This document shows positions 17,326 to 24,525 of a stretch of DNA of 39,130 nucleotides, one piece after another. The stretch spans positions 1 through 39,130 of the forward strand of contig URDQ01000008.1 in the NCBI GenBank assembly GCA_900546675.1. Reading direction: 5' to 3'. The DNA is from an uncultured Porphyromonas sp. (lineage in GTDB: Bacteria > Bacteroidota > Bacteroidia > Bacteroidales > Porphyromonadaceae). Numbering within the stretch: position 1 is the first letter of the stretch; each line of letters starts with the position of its first letter. The notes under the pieces are model-generated. The model was not told the origin of the DNA, ran no database searches, and worked only from the letters and a program-made list of their open reading frames with translations. The position numbers and the translations under genes are program-made.

Positions 17326-18999
17326 ATGAAGCGAATCATAGCTCTACTGCTAAGCCTCGTCTGCTTAGCCACTACGCTGTCCGCTCAGGTACAGGACACG
17401 ACAGACCTCTCTACGCAAGATATGCCCACCTTGGAGCGAACCTTTGACACATTCTCACCCGACCTTCAGGCTGCCTTAGGGATCATCATGTCTGACCCAG
17501 AGGAGCAGACTGCATTCCTCGAGAACGTCCAGAAGGCACTCCAGAGCGAGCCTAACAATGGTGTCGCGTGGGCTTACGTCGCCACCATATACCGTATGCA
17601 GGGCAAGACCGAGCAAGCTCTAGAGGCTGCCACCAAGGCAATCACCCTCCTACGGGCGAAGCCCGCACGTAGAGCTATGGTCTACAGTCTCCGCTCTGAT
17701 ATCTATACAGACCTTGATGATGGTGTCAAGGCGCTTATGGACCTGCACTCAGCTATCAAGGATGCTCCCGATATGCCACAGCTATACTTAAAGCGCACTA
17801 GTCTCTATATGAATATGGAGCAGTACGACCTCGCAGAGGTGGACCTGCGTAAGTATATTTCGCTAGCTCCTGAAGACGCAACTGGCTATACTGGATTGGC
17901 TGCGATTGCGATCGATCAAGAGAGGTATGAGGATGCCATACAGAATCTAAATGAAGGTATCAAGATTGCCCCAGACGAAGGCTTTCTCTACTATCTGAGA
18001 GCTGATGTCTACATCCAGCTAGGGCACTACGATGAGGCGATGGATGACATTATCTATACCATTGCGAATGGGATAGCAGACGAAGACACCTATACCCTCC
18101 TCAATGTCATCGGAACTCAAGCAATGCCTACCCTCGAAGCTAAGTTCAAGGCTGTGGAGTCCGTAAGCAAAACGGGAGAGTTCCTCTTCCTTATCGGCAT
18201 GGCTCATCAAAATATCGGAGATAACAAAGGTGCGCTGGAGTACTACCAGCAAGTCACAGAGCGACAAGAGCTAACCGATTTCGTAGCCAGCTTCATAGCG
18301 ACCGCCTATCAGGGGCTAGGCGACTACAGCTCTGCTCTCAAGTATATCGACGAAGCTATCTCGCTAGACCCTACGGACCAAACCTACATTTACAGCAAGG
18401 CTCAGATGCTCTTTGAGGATGGCAATCTACGAAGAGCCCTCGCAGAGTCGAATAAATATGTCGCCCTCGTACCTGACGACCCTGATGGCTACTATCAGCG
18501 TGCCCAGATCAAGAGTAAGCTCCAGGATCTCCAGGGAGCCATCGATGACTACTCCAAGGTCCTTGAGCTAAATGACACCTACCTCTTTGCTTACATCAAG
18601 CGAGCTGACTGCTACACAGCACTGGGACGCAAGGATGCCGCCACGGCCGACTATCGCAAGGTGATAGATATCCTACAAGAGCACGATGCGACAAATATCA
18701 CCATGGCTTATGCTTACCAGTCTCTAGGCGAGCAGGAGCAAGCCCTTGCAACCATCGCTAAGTGTATCGAGGAGGCCCCCGATGATGCCGAGCTCTACTA
18801 CAGCATCTCTGGGGTCTATGGTCGAATGGGTAATACGGAACAAGCGCTGGACAACCTACGCATCGCTCTCGAAAAGGGTTACAACAGCTTTTCATTCATA
18901 GAGCAAGACGATGACCTCGCCGTCCTACGAGACAACCCGCAGTACAAAGCACTCATACAGCAGTACAAGGAGAAGCTCGGCTACAAGATGCCCCAGTAA
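17326..18999 (+). CDS. Secreted tetratricopeptide-repeat protein
   Basis: This is a 557-residue protein. The signal peptide (residues 1-20, LSA|Q) directs it to the periplasm or outside. Nearly all the rest is tetratricopeptide repeats, about a dozen 34-residue units. Examples are the units around YLRADVYIQLGHYDEAMDDI, YYQRAQIKSKLQDLQGAIDD and YYSISGVYGRMGNTEQALDN, with the usual Gly/Ala-8, Tyr-11 and Ala-20 pattern. TPR solenoids bind other proteins and no catalytic domain is present. It has its own -7-like box 30 bp upstream and ends 20 bp before a strong terminator, so it is probably a monocistronic unit. Confidence 0.8.
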   Translation: MKRIIALLLSLVCLATTLSAQVQDTTDLSTQDMPTLERTFDTFSPDLQAALGIIMSDPEEQTAFLENVQKALQSEPNNGVAWAYVATIYRMQGKTEQALEAATKAITLLRAKPARRAMVYSLRSDIYTDLDDGVKALMDLHSAIKDAPDMPQLYLKRTSLYMNMEQYDLAEVDLRKYISLAPEDATGYTGLAAIAIDQERYEDAIQNLNEGIKIAPDEGFLYYLRADVYIQLGHYDEAMDDIIYTIANGIADEDTYTLLNVIGTQAMPTLEAKFKAVESVSKTGEFLFLIGMAHQNIGDNKGALEYYQQVTERQELTDFVASFIATAYQGLGDYSSALKYIDEAISLDPTDQTYIYSKAQMLFEDGNLRRALAESNKYVALVPDDPDGYYQRAQIKSKLQDLQGAIDDYSKVLELNDTYLFAYIKRADCYTALGRKDAATADYRKVIDILQEHDATNITMAYAYQSLGEQEQALATIAKCIEEAPDDAELYYSISGVYGRMGNTEQALDNLRIALEKGYNSFSFIEQDDDLAVLRDNPQYKALIQQYKEKLGYKMPQ

Positions 19000-19018
19000 G
19001 CTTCCCAGACGCAATTGC

Positions 19019-19062
19019 ATAGCCACGTGGAGAGTCACAAGTCTCCACGTGGCTATTTTTTA
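19019..19062 (+). terminator. Rho-independent terminator after the TPR gene
   Basis: Bases 19019-19033 are perfectly complementary to 19042-19056 (15 bp, 8-nt loop) and are followed by TTTTTTATT. It lies 20 bp after the stop codon. The stem centre is the palindrome CCACGTGG. Confidence 0.9.
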
Positions 19063-19185
19063 TTCTTCACGTGGGGGCGAAACATTTCCTCCGAAGTTTC
19101 ATTTGATTCCTCCGAAGTTTTGTTTCGTCTCCACGTGGAGAATATTCCTTTCCCACGTGGGGATTTGAAAATTCCTACGTGGGGA
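19024..19185. repeat. Cluster of CACGTG palindromes with a 14-bp direct repeat
   Basis: CACGTG occurs at 19024, 19046, 19068, 19132 and 19154, with a TACGTGG variant at about 19176. The copy at 19128-19141 is a 14-bp perfect palindrome. Between them the word TTCCTCCGAAGTTT is repeated at 19086-19099 and 19107-19120. No credible coding frame exists here. Confidence 0.75.
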
Positions 19186-19199
19186 GCGAGATGTCGCCT

Positions 19200-19230
19200 T
19201 GTAGGGACGCTCGGTCTGAGCGTCCGTTGT
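19200..19230. repeat. Palindromic intergenic repeat, copy R1
   Basis: The stem GGACGCTC/GAGCGTCC surrounds a GGTCT loop. All 31 bp are identical to 39091-39121, about 20 kb away. Confidence 0.85.
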
Positions 19231-19263
19231 CGAACTAGCCTGACGCAGTAACCTTTTACGGGG

Positions 19264-19341
19264 ACGGACGCACAGACCGTGCGTCCCTACAGAAGTCGTA
19301 TCGCTGTACTACAACGGACGCACAGACCGTGCGTCCCTACA
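19264..19341. repeat. Two identical palindromic repeats, copies R2 and R3
   Basis: The 28-bp blocks at 19264-19291 and 19314-19341 are identical and spaced exactly 50 bp apart. Each has the stem GGACGCAC/GTGCGTCC and ends CCCTACA. R3 continues into AAGGGTTACTCGT, a phrase also seen near other copies at the right end of the window. With the terminator and CACGTG cluster, these repeats account for most of the gene-free stretch 19000-19495. Confidence 0.85.
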
Positions 19342-19457
19342 AAGGGTTACTCGTATCATTGTTACTCGTCACGCTTTGACACAACGGATACCCCCCCCGC
19401 CAGACACTATATTAATAATGTGTCCGATCCGAGTACCTCTAGTCGGAATAGTTTTAA

Positions 19458-19465
19458 TACCTTTG
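19458..19465 (+). promoter_or_regulatory. -7 box of the DAHP synthase gene
   Basis: TACCTTTG matches the TAnnTTTG consensus and lies 30 bp before the ATG at 19496. No clear TTTG is seen at the -33 position. Confidence 0.5.
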
Positions 19466-19495
19466 TAGGGAATAAACGAGTATACGACCTTAGAT

Positions 19496-20593
19496 ATGGA
19501 TGATTCGTCCGCCCATAGTACCCTTGAGGAGCCTCCAGCGAGTCAGATGCTGGTAGCGGGTCCCTGCAGTGCAGAGAGTCGCCATCAGTTGCTTGAGATA
19601 GCTCAAGGACTAAAGGCGCAAGGTGTCACACATTTTCGGGCTGCCTTGTGGAAGCCTCGTACCCGTCCGGGATCCTTCGAGGGTGTCGGAGTGGAGGGGC
19701 TTGCTTGGCTCCAAGAGGTGCAGGCCTCTACGGGTCTCAAGGTGGGTACCGAGGTATGCCTGCCTGAGCAGGTCGAGGCGGTGCGTGCTGCGGGCGTTGA
19801 CTTCGTATGGATCGGGGCTCGCACGGTGAGCAATCCCTTTATGGTAGAGGCGATTGCCGAACAACTAGAGGGAGCAACGCAGACCGTCCTAGTCAAGAAT
19901 CCGATCAGTCCCGACGCACCCTTATGGATGGGTGCCTTAGAGCGTATCAAGAGCCGAGGTGTCGCCCAGGTGATGGCTATCCTGAGAGGCTGTACGCCTG
20001 TCTACACCAAGCAGCTACGCAATAGTCCGCACTGGGAGATGATCGCCCAGCTACGTGCGCTCTACCATAAGCGTTATGGTGCGGAGGAACACCTACCCAT
20101 CTTACTTGATCCGAGTCACATAGCAGGACGAGCAGACCTCCTAGAGGCGGTCTGCCGCACAGGGTTGCTCTACCCTATCGATGGCTTTATGATCGAGTGT
20201 CACTGCGACCCCGAGCACGCTTGGACAGATGCACGTCAGCAGATTACGCCTGAGCAACTGCACCAGTTGCTCGAGTCGCTACAGCACCCCAGCGACGACC
20301 ACGAGGCGATGCTCCGTCCGATGCGCTATCAACTGCGAGATCTAGACGCTGCACTCGTAGAGCTACTAGCAGAGCGCTACAAGCTCACGCAAACCATAGG
20401 ACGCTATAAGACGGCCAACCATCTAGGTCTCTACCAAGCTGAGCAACGAGCAGCTGTAGAGGCTCACTATATAGAGCTAGCGACTCAGTATGGACTAGAT
20501 CCGCACTGGGCGGCGCAGCTATACAACCTGATCCACGACTACTCCCTACGAGGACAAGAAGCGGTGGATCATAAAGATGACAATAACTTTTAG
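19496..20593 (+). CDS. Bifunctional DAHP synthase / chorismate mutase
   Basis: This is a 365-residue fusion. Residues about 15-265 are a type I-beta DAHP synthase (Kdo8P-synthase-like). It joins phosphoenolpyruvate and erythrose 4-phosphate in the first shikimate step. Visible motifs are AGPCSAES, KPRTRPGSF-like, GARTVSNPFM, LVKNPISPD, LLDPSHIAGR and IECHCDPEHAWTDA. Residues about 280-360 are an AroQ-type chorismate mutase helix domain (RDLDAALVELLAERYKL...IGRYK), which converts chorismate to prephenate. This fusion is typical of Bacteroidetes and usually allows feedback control. The start is set by the -7 box 30 bp upstream. A FolK-like gene follows after 24 bp. Confidence 0.93.
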   Translation: MDDSSAHSTLEEPPASQMLVAGPCSAESRHQLLEIAQGLKAQGVTHFRAALWKPRTRPGSFEGVGVEGLAWLQEVQASTGLKVGTEVCLPEQVEAVRAAGVDFVWIGARTVSNPFMVEAIAEQLEGATQTVLVKNPISPDAPLWMGALERIKSRGVAQVMAILRGCTPVYTKQLRNSPHWEMIAQLRALYHKRYGAEEHLPILLDPSHIAGRADLLEAVCRTGLLYPIDGFMIECHCDPEHAWTDARQQITPEQLHQLLESLQHPSDDHEAMLRPMRYQLRDLDAALVELLAERYKLTQTIGRYKTANHLGLYQAEQRAAVEAHYIELATQYGLDPHWAAQLYNLIHDYSLRGQEAVDHKDDNNF

Positions 20594-20617
20594 ACGCTAG
20601 ACTACCAATAATAAGCA

Positions 20618-20998
20618 ATGAAAAACAAAGCGATCATCAGCATAGGCAGTAATGAGCATCGCACGGCCAACGTTAAGGCGGTTATGGAGGTACTCACGAA
20701 GCACTTCCCCACGATACGCTTTTCGACGCCTCAGCTCACGGAGCCTATGGATATGCCCGAGGATGCTAAGGCTTTTCTCAATCTGATCGCGCTCTTTGAG
20801 ACCGACCTAGATAGAGAGACTCTAGAGGCTAAACTGAAGAAGCTCGAGACTAAGCTCGGACGAGACCACGATGACGATGAGGAGGGTATCATACCGATGG
20901 ATCTAGACATCATCGAGTGGAACGATGAGGTCTACAAGCCACAGGATATGGTTCGCCCCTATGTCGTCGCAGGACTGGAAGAGCTAGATGAGTTGTAG
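20618..20998 (+). CDS. Short HPPK (FolK)-like protein
   Basis: This is a 126-residue protein resembling 6-hydroxymethyl-7,8-dihydropterin pyrophosphokinase, a folate pathway enzyme. Features kept are the N-terminal ISIGSN, the FLN segment, KLKKLETKLGR and the metal-binding DLDII (about 101-105). A terminal VRPYVVAGLEEL matches the family's RxFVLxPLxE end. It is shorter than typical HPPK (about 150-160 residues), and the Arg-rich loop before DLDI is replaced by acidic sequence (HDDDEEG). It may be active or may have diverged. It lies 24 bp after the DAHP synthase gene and is probably in the same operon. Confidence 0.65.
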   Translation: MKNKAIISIGSNEHRTANVKAVMEVLTKHFPTIRFSTPQLTEPMDMPEDAKAFLNLIALFETDLDRETLEAKLKKLETKLGRDHDDDEEGIIPMDLDIIEWNDEVYKPQDMVRPYVVAGLEELDEL

Positions 20999-20999
20999 A

Positions 21000-21118
21000 A
21001 TTAGAGATTAGAAGTTAGAGGTTAGAGATTAGACTTTGGCTCTAACTTTCCTAGCTTCTCTCCCCTCTAACCTCTAATCTCTAACTTCTAATCTCTAACC
21101 TCTAAAATCTAATCTCTA
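21000..21118. repeat. Inverted TTAGAG/CTCTAA repeat block
   Basis: The top strand carries reiterated TTAGAGATTAGAAG words at 21000-21034 and the complementary CTCTAATCTCTAAC words at 21066-21118, so the block can fold into a long imperfect hairpin. The 24 bp at 21005-21028 are identical to 39055-39078. It fills the whole gap between folK and the relA-like gene and may serve as their transcriptional boundary. Confidence 0.75.
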
Positions 21119-21124
21119 AACCCC

Positions 21125-23323
21125 ATGCCTACCCATCACAGAGATGATCAAGAGCTTATGCGCTACCTCCTCCGGACAGCAGATCAGCTGGGGGTGGCGA
21201 GCTATGTGGCGCCTTATCGGGAGCTACTCGAGCGACTCATACGTGAGGGGCAGTATGGAATTACCGAAGAGGAGGATGGTCTGGAGACCTTTATGGAGCA
21301 AGCTGAGATGGCTCAGCTGCTCTGCGACGAGATAGGACTAGGCGTCGTCTCAATCTCGGCAGTCCTACTCGAGCCTCCATACATACGAGGGACCGTCACG
21401 GCACAAGAGGTCGAGGAACTTTGCCCGCCTGGCACACTTCCCCTCATAGAGCGTCTGGCGCAGACGCATGAATTGTATCATCGCTACGACCTTCGTCAGG
21501 CCGATCAGGGAGAGGAGTTTCTCCTAACCATCGCCGAGGATATACGTGTCGTCTTGATACTCCTTGTGGAGTGCCTCAATAAGTTGGTCTACGCCAAGGA
21601 GCGCATGGACGAGAGCAGTAGAGTGATGCTTGCTCAGGTGGCGCAGGTGCTCTTCGTGCCGACGGCTCACCGCCTAGGGCTTTACAAGATCAAGAGCCAG
21701 ATGGAGGACTTGATCTTTAAGTACACCGACCCTAAGCATTACTACGAGATCAAAGAGCTGATGGGGCAAACCATCGTGGCACGCCAAGAGTATATGGAGG
21801 CATTCGTGGCACCCATTCGGGCCAAACTTGAAGAGCTTCCCCTTCGCTGGCCCTACACGATCAAGTCGAGGAGCAAGACTTTTACCTCCATTATGAACAA
21901 GATGCGCAACAAAGGGGTCGCCTTCGAGGAGATCCACGACCTCTCAGCTATGCGCATCATCATCGACGCCCCGCCCGAGGAGGAGTACGAGGCGTGCTGG
22001 CTCGTTTACTCGATCGTGACGGATCTCTACACACCCAATACGAAGCGCCTCCGCGACTGGATCTCGCAGCCTAAGGCAAACGGCTATGAGTCGCTACAGA
22101 TCACCGTACAGGGGCCTGAGGGCAAGAGCGTAGAGATACAGATCCGCACCACCCGTATGGACCGCATTGCTGAGAGCGGTATGGCTGCGCACTGGCGCTA
22201 CAAGGGCGTCTCAGGAGAGGCTAGTCTCGACTCGCAGCTCACCAGTATGCGGCAAGTGATCGAAGACTTGGCGGGGGATAAGGAGAAGGCAAGTACACTG
22301 GCCTCCCTCAGAGTCGAGTCGAGAGACATCTTTGTCTTTACCCCAGCGGGGCAGATGATACGTCTACCGAAGGGGGCTACGGTCCTAGACTTTGCCTTTG
22401 CGATACACTCTAATGTGGGGCTGATGGCGCAGAGCGCACAGGTCAATGGCAAGCGCGCTAAGCTGAGAGACAAGCTGAAGAATGGAGATGTGGTCAACAT
22501 CACCACGGCAAAAAACCAGCGTCCCTCCGTAGACTGGCTCCAGTCGGTCACTACCCGCAAGGCTAAGAACAAGATACGCCAAGCGATACGTGACCAGCAG
22601 GAGAGCGGACTGCAAGCGGGCAAGGAGCTACTCGAGAGACGCTTTAAGAATAGACATCTCGTCTACCAAGAGTCTATCTTCACCACCCTCCTACGCAAGA
22701 TGGGGTACAAGGGGAATATGGACTTCTTCATCGATCTCTCTGAGGAGCGGATCAATGTGCCGAACTTCCTCGATCAGTATGCGGAGCTTTGTGCCGATGC
22801 GGAGGCACGTGCTGCTGAGAGCAGACGGGTAGCTCCGACACCAACGGCGATCAAGTCGACAGAGGCGCCCGACGGACGGGAGATTGTGGTCTCCACGGCC
22901 GACTTCAAGGGGCTAGAGTACACGATGGCTAGCTGTTGCAACCCTAAGATGGGCGATGAGATCTTTGCCTATCCCTCCAAGTCGGGACTTAAGATCCACA
23001 CCCGCAACTGCCCCAACGCCATCGACATCTTAGGGCGTCACGGAGACCGTGTCCTACCAGCACGCTGGCGCGGTATGGAGAGTTCTACGGTGGTGGCGAC
23101 GCTCTATGTGACGGCTCTCCACGACGCTGTCGCAATAGGACGCATCATCTCCACGCTGCATCAAGCGGACGACTGCACGCTGCTCAATGAGGAGCAGCAG
23201 CTCGACGGGGGGCTATGGCACGGCACCTTTACCTTTAGAGAGGGGGAGCGGCAGGCACTCTTTGCCTTACAAGCGCAACTACAAAGTATCAAAGGGGTGC
23301 AGCAAGTGCGCCTCGAGCAGTAG
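21125..23323 (+). CDS. relA: RelA-type (p)ppGpp synthetase with degenerate hydrolase domain
   Basis: This is a 732-residue long RSH protein. The N-terminal region (about 40-190) occupies the HD hydrolase position but lacks the motifs: VLLEPPY where LLHDVVED is expected and LVECLNKL where LADRLHN is expected. Hydrolysis is therefore probably lost. The synthetase domain (about 243-355) is intact: KSRSKTFTSIMNKM, DLSAMRI, PKANGYESLQ, EIQIRT and AAHWRYKG. TGS (about 401-462, VFTPAGQMIRLPKGATVLDF), conserved-Cys (about 590-630, ASCCNPKMGD) and ACT (about 655-732) regulatory domains follow. It makes the stringent alarmone (p)ppGpp, probably at the ribosome during amino-acid starvation. The menF gene begins about 50 bp later. 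Confidence 0.9.
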   Translation: MPTHHRDDQELMRYLLRTADQLGVASYVAPYRELLERLIREGQYGITEEEDGLETFMEQAEMAQLLCDEIGLGVVSISAVLLEPPYIRGTVTAQEVEELCPPGTLPLIERLAQTHELYHRYDLRQADQGEEFLLTIAEDIRVVLILLVECLNKLVYAKERMDESSRVMLAQVAQVLFVPTAHRLGLYKIKSQMEDLIFKYTDPKHYYEIKELMGQTIVARQEYMEAFVAPIRAKLEELPLRWPYTIKSRSKTFTSIMNKMRNKGVAFEEIHDLSAMRIIIDAPPEEEYEACWLVYSIVTDLYTPNTKRLRDWISQPKANGYESLQITVQGPEGKSVEIQIRTTRMDRIAESGMAAHWRYKGVSGEASLDSQLTSMRQVIEDLAGDKEKASTLASLRVESRDIFVFTPAGQMIRLPKGATVLDFAFAIHSNVGLMAQSAQVNGKRAKLRDKLKNGDVVNITTAKNQRPSVDWLQSVTTRKAKNKIRQAIRDQQESGLQAGKELLERRFKNRHLVYQESIFTTLLRKMGYKGNMDFFIDLSEERINVPNFLDQYAELCADAEARAAESRRVAPTPTAIKSTEAPDGREIVVSTADFKGLEYTMASCCNPKMGDEIFAYPSKSGLKIHTRNCPNAIDILGRHGDRVLPARWRGMESSTVVATLYVTALHDAVAIGRIISTLHQADDCTLLNEEQQLDGGLWHGTFTFREGERQALFALQAQLQSIKGVQQVRLEQ

Positions 23324-23373
23324 CCAGCCCAGCGATCACCGACAGTTAGACCCCGAAGAACGAAGAAATAGCA

Positions 23374-24513
23374 GTGCATAGCATAGCATCTCATAAGGAG
23401 CAAAGAGGTCGTAGCTGTAATGGCGACAAACTGACCACGCTGGTGGAGGAGCGAATGAATCGCTGCTCCCCTTTTGCTTGCTTTCGCCTACCTGACGAGG
23501 GGCGCACGGTGCGTGAGATTGGGTTCGATCACCCAGCTCGGGTCGTGGGAACTACAGCTGAGGAGCTAAGGGCGAAAACCGGTTCGGCGGGCTTCTTGAT
23601 AGCACCCTTTGCCGTGACGGCTGAGACGCCGATGCTTTGGATCGAAGAGGAGCAGGAGGCGAGGGTGCTGCAGCTCACGGAGTGCGACGAGAAAGCGCTC
23701 GAAGGATTCCCGCCTGTGGCTCCGATACCGCAAGCGTTGCCCGATAGTTATCGTACGACCTTCTATCGCTTTATGGAGCATCTAGAGAAGGGGACGGCGG
23801 AGAAGTTGGTCTTGGCGCATCGTATCGAGCTGCCCAGCATCGCTACGGCACAAGTGGTTGCCGCCTTTGACAAAGCCTTGACGCACTATCCGCATGCCTT
23901 CGTGTCGCTCTGCTACACGCCTCAGACGGGGCTGTGGCTCTGTGCCACCCCAGAGATGCTCCTCAGAGGTGATGGCACGCACTGGCAGACGGTGGCACTG
24001 GCTGGGACGATGCCTCGGCAACGAGATGGCGAGCCGCCCCTCTGGAGTGAGAAGAATAGACGGGAGCATCGCTACGTACAGCGCTTCATCAGAGAGCTAC
24101 TGGAGCAGGAGGGGATTCCCTACCGTGCGCTTGCGGTCGAGACGACAACGACTGGCGCATTACAACATCTGCAGGCGCGCTTCGCTTTGCAGCTTCCCGA
24201 GGGCTATGCGCCGATCACCCTGGCGGAGCGCCTGCACCCCACACCAGCAATCTGTGGCACGCCTCAGCGGGTGGCGCAGCGTCTGATCCTCGAGGAGGAA
24301 CCTGCCGAGCGCTCTTACTACGCAGGCTTTGTGGGGTGGTATGAGCCTGAGCGGTGCGTCGATCTCTTTGTCCAGATACGCTGTCTGCAGTTGCTCCCCG
24401 AGGAGGCTCTGCGACTCTATGCGGGGGGCGGCATCGTACGTGGTTCCAGTCTAGAGAGCGAGTGGCAGGAGGTGCTGCACAAGCTCTCGGCAATACATAC
24501 TCTTATAAGGTAA
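23374..24513 (+). CDS. menF: Isochorismate synthase
   Basis: This enzyme converts chorismate to isochorismate, the entry step of menaquinone synthesis. The C-terminal chorismate-binding domain is clear: TPEMLLR, VALAGTMPR, ERLHPTPAICGTP, YAGFVGW and YAGGGIVRGS...EW. The frame opens with GTG at 23374 (379 residues). An in-frame ATG at 23455 (352 residues) is preceded by GGAGGAGCGA, the same context found before menD. However, residues just upstream of that ATG (LTTLVEER) look like the family's N-terminus, so the start is uncertain. It is first in a run of five men genes; menD starts 12 bp after its stop. Confidence 0.9.
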   Translation: MHSIASHKEQRGRSCNGDKLTTLVEERMNRCSPFACFRLPDEGRTVREIGFDHPARVVGTTAEELRAKTGSAGFLIAPFAVTAETPMLWIEEEQEARVLQLTECDEKALEGFPPVAPIPQALPDSYRTTFYRFMEHLEKGTAEKLVLAHRIELPSIATAQVVAAFDKALTHYPHAFVSLCYTPQTGLWLCATPEMLLRGDGTHWQTVALAGTMPRQRDGEPPLWSEKNRREHRYVQRFIRELLEQEGIPYRALAVETTTTGALQHLQARFALQLPEGYAPITLAERLHPTPAICGTPQRVAQRLILEEEPAERSYYAGFVGWYEPERCVDLFVQIRCLQLLPEEALRLYAGGGIVRGSSLESEWQEVLHKLSAIHTLIR

Positions 24514-24520
24514 AGGAGGA
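24513..24520 (+). promoter_or_regulatory. Strong Shine-Dalgarno before menD
   Basis: AAGGAGGA ends 5 nt before the ATG at 24526. Such strong sites are rare in this phylum and in this window. It fixes the menD start. Confidence 0.75.
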
Positions 24521-24525
24521 GCGAG

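Noticed and set aside
16858..17329. Two alternative plus-strand frames across the 66-bp repeats
   Set aside because: Open only because the repeat unit is a multiple of three. They lack a signal peptide and give low-complexity Thr/Ser/Arg sequence.
19015..19251. Short plus-strand frames after the TPR gene
   Set aside because: They translate the terminator, CACGTG palindromes and hairpin repeats. No start context or domain.
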